Shown piece after piece: positions 42,064 through 50,055 of a stretch of DNA of 64,000 nucleotides. Numbering within the stretch: the first letter of the stretch is position 1; each line of letters opens with the position of its first letter. This DNA is from Chthonomonas sp. (GTDB lineage: Bacteria; Armatimonadota; Fimbriimonadia; Fimbriimonadales; Fimbriimonadaceae): positions 48,079 through 112,078 of the forward strand of contig JAEURP010000003.1 of NCBI GenBank assembly GCA_016788585.1, in the 5' to 3' direction. Made by a program: the position numbers and the translations under genes. Under the pieces are notes generated by a model. That model saw nothing but the letters and a program-made list of their open reading frames with translations. It made no database searches and was not told the origin of the DNA.

Positions 42064-44814
42064 ATGCAAAACAAACCTATTCTCATCGCACTTGCGATAG
42101 CCCTTACTTATCTAGCAAATGGCCGGGAGACCGGTGAACTCGTTGTCCGACCAAAGCGCAGCATCATTTGCGGCGTACCCATGCGTCAAGCAGCGGTTGC
42201 CGCTCTCGGCAACAATGTAAAGCAATCCGTCGGCGGCCTCGACTTAATTGTTGTTCGACCTCCTTCTAATCTCAGTTGGCAACAGTATCAAACACAACTA
42301 ATGTCGTCGGGCCTATTCGATTTCGTCTTGCCCGACACATATGTTGCGCCGTGTGCTGTGATGAACGATGCCTTGGTCAGTAACCAATGGCATCTTAACG
42401 AGACCTCTGTAACTCGAGCGTGGGACTTTACCACTGGGGGAGGCAAAATCGTGGCCGTGGTCGATAGCGGAGTCGCCCTCAATCACCCGGACTTAGTCGA
42501 CAACCTTGTCAGTGGATACAACACGATCTCAGGTCTCGCGCAGAGCGAAGGAGGGATTGTATCGGATGTTCATTCCGCGGGCCACGGAACACGGGTCGCA
42601 GGGATCATTGCTGCCAGGGGCGGCAATGGAATCGGCGTGACCGGTGTGGGCCCAAACCTGAGAGTGATGCCGATTAGGGTAACTGACCTAGCGACGGGAC
42701 ATACGACTCGGAGCGAGCTACTTGAAGGGGTGGCATGGGCCGCCGACCATGGTGCTGTCTCGATAAATGTCAGTTATTCGGGCGTCGAGTACGAGGATGT
42801 TGAGCTGGCCGGCGAATATGCGCGCCAGCAAGGCTCAATGTTAGTTTGGGCCGCAGGCAATAGCAATGCGCTTCTCTCAGACTTTGACCACGAGAATGTG
42901 ACCATTGTCGGCGGCACCGACTCGTATCGCATGCCTTGGCGTGACTATCCACTGGGCACAAACTATGGGCGAGCGGTCGATGTTTACGCCCCTTGCACCC
43001 AGATCTTCACGACCTCAAAGAATGGAGGCTACGGTAACGCACCAGCAGGAACTAGCTTTGCTGCACCACAAGTGGCGGCGGCGTTGGCGTTGATGAGGGA
43101 CAGGTTCCCCAACCTCAGTCCACAAGAATTGGAGACCCTAATGTTTCGCCGGTCTCTAGCGCTCTTTAGCTATTGGGGTGGACTTTCCGCAGGGCTAAGC
43201 CCTGAATTCGGATGGGGGCGTATCAACACGGGCGCAGCCGTTCAGAACTGGGGTCGTCAGTACTCTTTCACCGCATTGCCGCCGATGTACGGGCACTCAG
43301 AGATTGTGATCGCTGGGATCAATGACTATGGCGCGATGGTTGGTCGTGCCAAGAATGATCACACAGGCAAAACTGAGGTTTGGATCGCGAGTGGGCAGGA
43401 CGTTACGTGGATTCCGCCCCCAACAGGCTACTTGAGACTGATTCCGCATCGATTGAACAACCGGGGATTCGTGGCTGCGCATGCCGAATCGTCATCCGGT
43501 CAGAAGCGGGGCGTGATGATCAGTACCTACCCGACAGGTTACGGAGACCTCTTCGCCTACCCTGTTTCAACCACCAACGCCTCAAGACCAGACTCAGCCG
43601 TGTACGATTTTGAGAACGCGGCGGTGGGCTGGGAGGGAAGTTCTGACGGAGCGTCCGGAGCCCAGAGCAGCACCACATGGTATCACCATGAATACCCCCT
43701 TCGTTCTGGGCCACTTGAGTGGCAAACTCAAGCCAATTCTGAGCTTCGAGGGATTAATCAGGCCGGGATTGCGGTTGGGAGATTCCAGGATTCGGAAGTT
43801 GGACAGGGGCTTGTGCTGGATGTCACGACCAATCAGTTCTTCTTCGTTGAACCCGCGACGGGCGCGGCCTGGCTTGAGCTTAACCGAATCAGAGAAAGTG
43901 GCTGGGTTTGTGGTACGGAAGGATCTCCATCGCGCACTCTACCAATTCGATTTCGGCTTTCTCCAACAGGACTTCAGCCACTACTCGTCGAGAGGTCGGA
44001 GGTGTATGAAGGGAGAAGCCTTGATGTCAACGCCGATGGTGATGTCGTGGGCGCCAGCGCAGGGCAAGCCTACGTTTTTTGGGGGATCTCCCATGGGCCA
44101 CTCTCATCGCTTCTCTCTGGACCATTGCCAACTAATGTCTACAGCTTGAACGAGGCAACCGGCATTAACAACGTCGGTGATATTGTTGGAAACCTTACCT
44201 ATACCAATGGCGAGCAAGGGGCATTTGTTGCTAGGAAGGCCGACCTCCCCATAGCAAAAATCTCCATTGGACAAACGGGAGATTCACCCGTCTACATTGG
44301 CTCAATCCCACCTTCGCTCAGTATCACGGTCACCGATGCCTTGGGCTTCAGGTACGGAAATCCAATCATCGTCAGATATGACGGCGCCCGTGCGATTGCG
44401 ACCTTGCCCGTCATGACAGCCCCATACAGGCTCTACCTAAGATGCAATCGATTTGACATTGCCGGCTACGACGGGCCAACTTACCTGAACACCCTCTATC
44501 CACCCTTGAACGAGCCGCCTATGCCGCCCGATGCGCCCTTCTTGCCCAGGTGCGGAAGTGATGTCGAGGGGGCACCAGCTCTCAATATGTTCGCTGGCGA
44601 CACGGATGACAACGGTGAAGTAGACGCTAGCGATCTTGACGTCGTTCTGGCCCACTTTGGATTGGTTGACCCAGAGCCAGGATTCAGGCGCTGGATCGAC
44701 CTCGATGGATCAGGCGAAATTGACGCCTGTGACATTGATATCGTTGTTAGCAATTTCGGGCTGACGAAGGATCCTGAGCCACCCATGCAAAGTTGGGGAG
44801 GAAGCCAACCGTAG
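42064..44814 (+). CDS. Secreted subtilisin-like serine protease with dockerin-like tail
   Basis: Signal-like N-terminus (MQNKPILIALAIALTYLANG), a short propeptide region, then an S8 peptidase domain with catalytic Asp134 (VVDSGVALNHPDL), His174 (GHGTRVAGI) and Ser331 (GTSFAAPQVAAALAL). The central part (about 410-750) contains HAF-like repeats (INQAGIAVGRF, INNVGDIVGN). It ends with two EF-hand-like loops DTDDNGEVDASDLD and DLDGSGEIDACDID, each followed by a V...FG, as in the protein at 31248. Start ATG 42064 follows GGAGCAAGAA. 916 residues. Confidence 0.9.
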   Translation: MQNKPILIALAIALTYLANGRETGELVVRPKRSIICGVPMRQAAVAALGNNVKQSVGGLDLIVVRPPSNLSWQQYQTQLMSSGLFDFVLPDTYVAPCAVMNDALVSNQWHLNETSVTRAWDFTTGGGKIVAVVDSGVALNHPDLVDNLVSGYNTISGLAQSEGGIVSDVHSAGHGTRVAGIIAARGGNGIGVTGVGPNLRVMPIRVTDLATGHTTRSELLEGVAWAADHGAVSINVSYSGVEYEDVELAGEYARQQGSMLVWAAGNSNALLSDFDHENVTIVGGTDSYRMPWRDYPLGTNYGRAVDVYAPCTQIFTTSKNGGYGNAPAGTSFAAPQVAAALALMRDRFPNLSPQELETLMFRRSLALFSYWGGLSAGLSPEFGWGRINTGAAVQNWGRQYSFTALPPMYGHSEIVIAGINDYGAMVGRAKNDHTGKTEVWIASGQDVTWIPPPTGYLRLIPHRLNNRGFVAAHAESSSGQKRGVMISTYPTGYGDLFAYPVSTTNASRPDSAVYDFENAAVGWEGSSDGASGAQSSTTWYHHEYPLRSGPLEWQTQANSELRGINQAGIAVGRFQDSEVGQGLVLDVTTNQFFFVEPATGAAWLELNRIRESGWVCGTEGSPSRTLPIRFRLSPTGLQPLLVERSEVYEGRSLDVNADGDVVGASAGQAYVFWGISHGPLSSLLSGPLPTNVYSLNEATGINNVGDIVGNLTYTNGEQGAFVARKADLPIAKISIGQTGDSPVYIGSIPPSLSITVTDALGFRYGNPIIVRYDGARAIATLPVMTAPYRLYLRCNRFDIAGYDGPTYLNTLYPPLNEPPMPPDAPFLPRCGSDVEGAPALNMFAGDTDDNGEVDASDLDVVLAHFGLVDPEPGFRRWIDLDGSGEIDACDIDIVVSNFGLTKDPEPPMQSWGGSQP

Positions 44815-44841
44815 GCAATATCTGCACTCAAAGGAAAGTCC

Positions 44842-45855
44842 TCAAATTCTATCGAGGAGCCGGCTTGTGCCATGCTTCACCGGGTCGGTGACGGGCCAGC
44901 CGGTTTCCCTCTCAAGTTCTTCGACAGCCCTTTCAGCTGCCTCATCATCTAAGTGCCCACAATTTAGTGCAATCCCGACCGTGACCGGACGAGGGAATGT
45001 GCTTTGAGCTTCGGCGAGGTCTTCGTACATCTTCGCGAACCCGCGAAGTTCGGGAATCGCGACTTCCGGCATTTTCGCAAGTGCTATTTGGCCAGCGCGG
45101 TGGCAAAGAACCAGATGTGTCGGCACCGAACCGCGAATGAGGGGCAAAGTGGCGGTGCTGCTGGGATGAATGAGGGAGCCTTGGCCTTCGACCAAAATCA
45201 ACTCAGCATCCGGATACCGGAGCATCTCTCGCTCAATCGCACCGCTGGCAAAGTCCACTCTCACCGCATCGAGGGGCACGCCGCTACCGGTAATCGTGAT
45301 CCCTATCTGCCCCGTCGCTACGAACTCTGCTTTGATCCCACGCGAACGGGCCTCCTTCCACATCTCCAGGCTCGCCGTCATCTTGCCGATCGCCATGTCC
45401 GTGCCAATAAATAGCACGCGCTTTGCGGGCAGATTCCGAGCGCGGCCTTGGTTGTTCTCTAATCCGGCCGGCTCAATTCGAATATCCCACACCCGCTTGG
45501 GATCAGGATAGCGCGGGCCGAGGAGGTCATGAAGACCATTGACTAGCGTCATGCCAAGCTCCCAAGCGCGATCGATCGCCGGATACCAATCAGCAGGAAT
45601 CTGTCCGCCGCTTGGTGCAATGCCTAGCAAGAAGACTTCCGCGCCAAGGTTTCGGGCTTCGTCAACCGTTGCCACAACTGGACAGGAGCGAGGGATGCCC
45701 GTGATGTCCTTCGCGTCCTGGCCCGCGTAGCTAGAGTCAATGACGCAGACGACCGGATTCTGCGAGTAGCGCAGCACGCCGAAACCCATCTTGCCCGAGA
45801 TATCCGTAAGCGCGCCCTCCATGAAAAGGGCGAGGGGCTTGCCGTCAATTCTCAT
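44842..45855 (-). CDS. dgcN: DUF1611 family protein, D-glutamate N-acetyltransferase (DgcN-like)
   Basis: 337 residues beginning MRIDGKPLALFMEGAL. Has an N-terminal Rossmann-like half (VVCVIDSSYAG) and a C-terminal P-loop-like half (VLFIGTDMAIGKMTASLEM, ILVEGQGSLIHPSS). DUF1611 members have been described as DgcN, acetylating D-glutamate. It overlaps the stop of the enolase-family epimerase by 11 bases; that pairing is exactly the DgcN-DgcA arrangement, so the D-glutamate pathway is favoured. The start at 45855 is preferred to an upstream in-frame codon at 45915, which lies inside the epimerase. Confidence 0.8.
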   Translation of the reverse strand: MRIDGKPLALFMEGALTDISGKMGFGVLRYSQNPVVCVIDSSYAGQDAKDITGIPRSCPVVATVDEARNLGAEVFLLGIAPSGGQIPADWYPAIDRAWELGMTLVNGLHDLLGPRYPDPKRVWDIRIEPAGLENNQGRARNLPAKRVLFIGTDMAIGKMTASLEMWKEARSRGIKAEFVATGQIGITITGSGVPLDAVRVDFASGAIEREMLRYPDAELILVEGQGSLIHPSSTATLPLIRGSVPTHLVLCHRAGQIALAKMPEVAIPELRGFAKMYEDLAEAQSTFPRPVTVGIALNCGHLDDEAAERAVEELERETGWPVTDPVKHGTSRLLDRI

Positions 45856-46900
45856 AATCGTTGCTGGCGTACCACGCGCCGTGTCCAGGCTTCTCTGGCG
45901 GAACAACGACCCCATTCACCATGGGTGCCCCTTCGCAGGGATCGGGTTTTAGATTGATTTGACTGTCAAGGTCGATATGATCGAAGAGTTCGCTGAGTGC
46001 CGCCCCCGCCGAAATCGCGCAGCTCGATTCGCCCATACAGCCAATCATGGTTTGCAGGCCGTGTGCCTTTGCCGTATGAATAATGCGAAGGGCTTCGGTG
46101 AGGCCACCGCACTTCATGAGCTTGAGATTGACACCGTCGACCTTGCCGGCCAGCTTGGGCACATCTGCAGAAGTGTGGCAAGATTCATCGGCGAACAAGG
46201 GCAACGGGCGGCCCTCATATAGATGTGGCAAATCTGCCTCGTAGCCTTTTGCCAAGGGCTGCTCGACATAATCGCAATCGTGCTCGGCGAGCCACTGCAT
46301 CATCGTCTTTGCGTCATCGACCGACCAGCCACCATTGGCATCGACTCGGTACCGAATGCTAAAGGGTCTTGAGCACTCAACTGCGGCTAGGTAGTTCTCC
46401 TTGTCTGCCTCAATGCCGTTTGTCGAGCCAAGTTTGATCTTAAGGTACTTGCCTCCAGTCCGGCTCAGAATCTCGGGCACGCGCTCGCGGACCACTTCGG
46501 GCGGATTGATGCCGATCGTGACGCTCGTCGGCACGCTACGATTGCTGAGGCCGAACATCCGGTAAAGCGGCATTCCAAACTTCTTACCTAAAAGGTCCCA
46601 CAGCGCCATGTCGAGGGCAGCCATCGCGCTCGGATTCACGTCCATTTCGCGCGCTTTGCGGTCGACCTCGATGATGCTCAGGCCCTCGATGCCGCTATCC
46701 ACAAGCGCTTGTAACTGCGTCTGCGCGATGGGTGCGAGCGTGTCGTCGAAGCCGGTGCCCGGTGCGCATTCGCCGAGCCCGATATGCCCGGCCGCGTCCT
46801 CGACTTCGACAAACAAGTTGTCCGAGCCCGTGCTAATGCCTCGGCTGATCGCCAGCGGATAGAGCTTGGTCAGCCTTAGGGTCTTAAAGCGCACGAGCAT
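45845..46900 (-). CDS. Enolase-superfamily racemase/epimerase (DgcA or L-Ala-D/L-Glu epimerase)
   Basis: MLE-like barrel with KYLKIKLG (catalytic Lys pair), metal ligands in RVDANGGW, EQP and FADES, and second-side Lys in GVNLKLMKCGG. Such enzymes epimerise L-Ala-D-Glu during murein recycling or, as DgcA, racemise N-acetyl-D-glutamate. Overlap with a DUF1611 gene favours DgcA, though murein dipeptide recycling cannot be excluded. TAGAAT box eight bases before the ATG. Confidence 0.9.
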   Translation of the reverse strand: MLVRFKTLRLTKLYPLAISRGISTGSDNLFVEVEDAAGHIGLGECAPGTGFDDTLAPIAQTQLQALVDSGIEGLSIIEVDRKAREMDVNPSAMAALDMALWDLLGKKFGMPLYRMFGLSNRSVPTSVTIGINPPEVVRERVPEILSRTGGKYLKIKLGSTNGIEADKENYLAAVECSRPFSIRYRVDANGGWSVDDAKTMMQWLAEHDCDYVEQPLAKGYEADLPHLYEGRPLPLFADESCHTSADVPKLAGKVDGVNLKLMKCGGLTEALRIIHTAKAHGLQTMIGCMGESSCAISAGAALSELFDHIDLDSQINLKPDPCEGAPMVNGVVVPPEKPGHGAWYASNDYEN

Positions 46901-46908
46901 AGAGCAAT

Positions 46909-46914
46909 ATTCTA
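46909..46914 (-). promoter_or_regulatory. -10 element (TAGAAT) of the epimerase/DUF1611 operon
   Basis: Minus-strand TAGAAT with eight bases before ATG 46900, overlapping the space just after the Crp-family gene. Confidence 0.5.
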
Positions 46915-46918
46915 TCCG

Positions 46919-47620
46919 CTACTGCGGCTCGGACTGGCCCAGCAGCGACCAAAACCGTTTTTGATGAAGGTGAATCCTGGTACGACCGTCGCGAGTGAGG
47001 ACTCTTGCCTCGTGCAACTCGCTCAGCATCCGGCTGAGGGTCTCTCGCTTCATGCTGAGATGGGGCGCCAATTGAGCGGCGTTGTAATGCAGGTCCACCA
47101 CAACTACAGCATCATCGCTACCGGGGCGCTCTTTGGCGCACTGAGCAATGTAGTTGATCACTCGGGAGCGGGCATCACTGGGCTGGCTAAGCTTTTCATT
47201 CTGCTCACGGATGACACCAGCCATTGACCTTAACATACTCAGGGCCAGATTACTGTTGCGCCGAAGCCGTTCTTCGAAAACCTCTTGGCCAATTGCTAGA
47301 ACGCGGCACGTCTCCTTCGCAACAGCTGCCGCCGACCGAGGCTTGCCATCAAACAGGCTTAGCTCGCCAATCACATCACCCGGGCCGCGGGTCGCAACAA
47401 GCCGAGAGTTTCCTTCGTACGTCGATTGAAGGATCTCAACGTAGCCATGCAAGATGACAAACATCGTCTGCCCTGGCTGGCCCTCCTCCATCAGGATATC
47501 GCCCTTGCGATAGGTCGCTCGGCGGCCCGAGTCGGCAAGTAGCCCAAGCTCTGCACTTGAAAGGCCGCCCAAGTAGGGCGAACCTCGAAGCAAGGCCACG
47601 ATGTCGTGTTCGACGGCCAC
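46919..47620 (-). CDS. Crp/Fnr-family transcription regulator
   Basis: N-terminal cyclic-nucleotide-binding fold (GDILMEEGQPGQTMFVILHGYVEIL, RGPGDVIGELSLFDGKPRSAAAVA), a dimer helix and a C-terminal winged helix (AQLAPHLSMKRETLSRMLSELHEARVL). No Cys cluster for an Fe-S site, so it is not Fnr-like in sensing. The GTG start overlaps the acyl-CoA synthetase stop (TAGTG), suggesting joint expression and perhaps control of fatty-acid metabolism. Confidence 0.92.
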   Translation of the reverse strand: MAVEHDIVALLRGSPYLGGLSSAELGLLADSGRRATYRKGDILMEEGQPGQTMFVILHGYVEILQSTYEGNSRLVATRGPGDVIGELSLFDGKPRSAAAVAKETCRVLAIGQEVFEERLRRNSNLALSMLRSMAGVIREQNEKLSQPSDARSRVINYIAQCAKERPGSDDAVVVVDLHYNAAQLAPHLSMKRETLSRMLSELHEARVLTRDGRTRIHLHQKRFWSLLGQSEPQ

Positions 47621-49335
47621 TACCCCTCCCGGCTCAGCTCGGCGATCTCCGCCGCGAACTTCTCTTTGATCACGCGGCGCTTCACCTTCAGGCTCGGCGT
47701 TAACTCGCCTCCTTCTACCGAAAGAACCGCATTGATCAGCTTGTAGCGTTTGAGCTTCTCGAAGTTCGCCAGAGTCGCGTTGATGCGATGGATTTCTTCC
47801 TTCAGAAGCTTCTTCACGGCATCATCTTCGATCGCCAAAGCCGGATCGGTCGGCGCATTCGGAAGCTTCCCTGCGATCGCCTGAAAGTCCGGAATCACCA
47901 GGCCGCAGACGTATTCCATGCCGTCGCCAAGCAGAACCGCTTCGGAGATATAGGGCGATTCTTTTAGCTTGTTCTCGATCGGCTGCGGGGCGACATTCTT
48001 GCCATTTCCAAGCACCAAAAGGTCCTTCTTGCGGTCGGTTATCACCCAGTGGCCGCTCGGCAATTGCTCGCCGATATCGCCCGTGTGGAACCAGCCGTCG
48101 CTGTCGATCGCCTCGGCGGTGGCCTCGGGCAGGTTGTAGTAGCCCTTCATCACCCATTTGCCGCGGATGAGGATTTCGCCGTCCTCAGCGGTCTTCATCT
48201 CCGCGCCGGGAAGGGGCATACCGACGGTCTTATAGCGATTGTCGTCGATCGGGTTGAAGCACATGCCGCTCGAGGTTTCGGTCAGGCCGTAGCCCTGCAA
48301 AACCAGCACATTGAACGCGCCAAAAAACTCGGCCACTTGGCTCGGCAGCGCCGCGCCGCCCGAGCAGAAGAACCGAAACCGGCCGCCCAGCCGCGCGCGC
48401 ACCTTCTCGCCGACCAGCTTATCTGTCAAGCCATAAAAAGGCGCGAACTCGCCTTTGAAGCGTTTTGTCCCTTGCGCGATGGCCCAATGAAAGAGCTTTT
48501 GGCGCACGGGCGGCGTCTTGGTCACGCCGTCCAGAATTCGGCCCCGGAAGGCCTCCAAGAAGCGAGGCACTGCGCACATTACGGTCGGGCGAATGCGCAA
48601 AAAGTCGTTCGCCAAGGTCGCGTAAGACTGCATGTAGCCCACGGTCGCGCCGACGCAGGTCGGCAAAACGTGCCCATCGGTGCGCTCGTAAACGTGGCTC
48701 AGCGGCAGGAAGCTAAAGAACGTGTCCTCGTTCGTGATCTTGAAGCCCTTGATCACGTTTTGCACGCAGAACACGAAGTTGCTGTGCGTCAGCATCACGC
48801 CCTTCGGGTTGCCGGTCGTGCCGCTGGTGTAGATAATCGTCGCGAGATCATCCATGCTGATCTGCGCGATATCGGCCTCCACCTGATCTTTATCAAATGT
48901 CGCGTTGGCGGCGCGTTCGGCGATCTCGCTCAAAAGCAGCACTGGCACGCCTTGCAAGCCATCCAGCCGCTTGCGCAATTCCTCGACCCCGCACAGGGCG
49001 ACTTTGGCCCCACTGTCCGTCGCGATGTACTGCGCTTGGTCGGGCGGCAGCGAGGGGTAAATCGGCACCGGACACACGCCCAGTGTTTGCGCGGCCCAGT
49101 CGGCCAGCGCCCACTCAAACGAGTTCTCGCCGAAGATGACCATGCGATCGCCTTTCTTCAGGCCAAGCTCGCGCAGGACGGTGGCATAGCGGCACGCCGT
49201 CTCCCAAAGCTCATTAAACGAAACCTCGCGGTGCCCCCCTTTGCCGGGCACGATGTGCGAAGTCTTCTCGCCCCAATGCGCGCATGAAAGGGCGAAGAGA
49301 TGGCCGAGCGACTTTGCTTCGGCAAGGTAATGCAT
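47620..49335 (-). CDS. Long-chain acyl-CoA synthetase (AMP-forming)
   Basis: Activates fatty acids to acyl-CoA. AMP-binding motif IIYTSGTTGNPKGVMLTHSN, then FLPLSHVYER, the acyl motif GYGLTETSSGMCF, ILIRGKWVMKGYYNLPEAT with GWFHTGDIG, and ITDRKKDLLVLGNGKNVAPQPIEN. 571 residues; bacterial FadD-type enzymes are 550-650. TAAAAC lies seven bases before the ATG. The third codon positions are visibly GC-rich, which also yields a long antisense open frame. Confidence 0.94.
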   Translation of the reverse strand: MHYLAEAKSLGHLFALSCAHWGEKTSHIVPGKGGHREVSFNELWETACRYATVLRELGLKKGDRMVIFGENSFEWALADWAAQTLGVCPVPIYPSLPPDQAQYIATDSGAKVALCGVEELRKRLDGLQGVPVLLLSEIAERAANATFDKDQVEADIAQISMDDLATIIYTSGTTGNPKGVMLTHSNFVFCVQNVIKGFKITNEDTFFSFLPLSHVYERTDGHVLPTCVGATVGYMQSYATLANDFLRIRPTVMCAVPRFLEAFRGRILDGVTKTPPVRQKLFHWAIAQGTKRFKGEFAPFYGLTDKLVGEKVRARLGGRFRFFCSGGAALPSQVAEFFGAFNVLVLQGYGLTETSSGMCFNPIDDNRYKTVGMPLPGAEMKTAEDGEILIRGKWVMKGYYNLPEATAEAIDSDGWFHTGDIGEQLPSGHWVITDRKKDLLVLGNGKNVAPQPIENKLKESPYISEAVLLGDGMEYVCGLVIPDFQAIAGKLPNAPTDPALAIEDDAVKKLLKEEIHRINATLANFEKLKRYKLINAVLSVEGGELTPSLKVKRRVIKEKFAAEIAELSREG

Positions 49336-49342
49336 GCGGCTG

Positions 49343-49348
49343 GTTTTA
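49343..49348 (-). promoter_or_regulatory. -10 element (TAAAAC) of the acyl-CoA synthetase gene
   Basis: Minus-strand TAAAAC with seven bases before ATG 49335; the last base departs from the usual T. Confidence 0.3.
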
Positions 49349-49419
49349 CCCTAGCCCCGGAGGATAGCCTTCAGGCTGTCCAGTGGCCCTCAGGCTTCGG
49401 CCTGAGCGGAGTTGAGGAT

Positions 49420-49530
49420 TTCTATTCGAAGAATATGAAATCTTATTCGAGAGATCTCATCTTTATCATGAAAGATGGGAGATTCTTCATGAACATTGGG
49501 AGCTTTCGTTCGAACAATCTCCCATTTGTC
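49420..49530. repeat. AT-rich palindromic spacer
   Basis: No gene supported in 49336-49584. Contains a 10-bp inverted repeat ATGGGAGATT/AATCTCCCAT (49475-49484 and 49516-49525), nested around TCATGAA/TTCATGA (49466-49472 and 49486-49492), and several TTCGAA-like elements. More AT-rich than the surroundings. Confidence 0.6.
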
Positions 49531-49584
49531 GCTTGAAGCTTGTTCGATTGCTTTCTAACATTGGTAAGTGCTGACCATCGTCCA

Positions 49585-49917
49585 TTAGAGCGGGGTTCGA
49601 ACTAACTCGGCGCCGCACCAGGAGCATTTTTTGGGGTTACGGACGAGGGGCGCGCGTTTGCAATAGGGGCAGGCTTCGGTGGCGTGGCTCACTTTGCCAT
49701 CCACCGTGCCGTCGCGGCCATCCACCACTTGGATCGCCGCGACCAGCTCAGCATCGGTGTAGCCGTGCTTGGTCTTGAGCAGATCCCAAAGGCCCGCACA
49801 GGCAAGTTCGAGGGCGTCGAGGCGTTCCGTGACTCCCGAAACGGCTTCTTGAGCAATGTTGCGGGTATCGGTGCGAGTTGGGCCAACTTGTTGCGGACGG
49901 AGGGCACCGGAAATCAT
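49585..49917 (-). CDS. Hypothetical protein with C-terminal zinc ribbon
   Basis: 110 residues starting MISGALRPQQ. The C-terminal third has two Cys pairs (CPYCKR and CSWCGA) that form a rubredoxin-like zinc ribbon; the middle is helical (LELACAGLWDLLKTKHGYTDAELVAAI). No family recognised. ATG 49917 is preferred because TATGCT ends seven bases upstream; an ATG at 49929 would add four residues. Confidence 0.72.
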   Translation of the reverse strand: MISGALRPQQVGPTRTDTRNIAQEAVSGVTERLDALELACAGLWDLLKTKHGYTDAELVAAIQVVDGRDGTVDGKVSHATEACPYCKRAPLVRNPKKCSWCGAELVRTPL

Positions 49918-49924
49918 GAAGCCA

Positions 49925-49930
49925 AGCATA
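49925..49930 (-). promoter_or_regulatory. -10 element (TATGCT), probable leaderless start
   Basis: Minus-strand TATGCT with seven bases before ATG 49917. Confidence 0.35.
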
Positions 49931-49979
49931 ACTTTTGGTACGCAGGCGGGATGATAAGAGATGCACCCCCTGGGGCGAA

Positions 49980-50051
49980 CCTCACCCCTAACCCCTCTCC
50001 TCCGCCACCAAAATTCTTACTTTCCATCGATTGGCGGGCGCAGGAGAGGGG
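49980..50051. repeat. LTPNPSP-type intergenic repeat with long inverted repeat
   Basis: CCTCACCCCTAACCCCTCTCCT reads as the LTPNPSP peptide that marks a dispersed, non-coding bacterial repeat. Arms CCCCTCTCCT (49992-50001) and AGGAGAGGGG (50042-50051) are perfectly complementary, and short CGCC/GGCG elements lie inside. It directly follows the DUF58 stop on the minus strand and may end that transcript. Confidence 0.6.
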
Positions 50052-50055
50052 GACT

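Noticed and set aside
48049..49287. 412-codon plus-strand frame opposite the acyl-CoA synthetase
   Set aside because: Antisense shadow: composition rich in Arg, His and Ala, no motif, and the minus strand codes for a clear enzyme.
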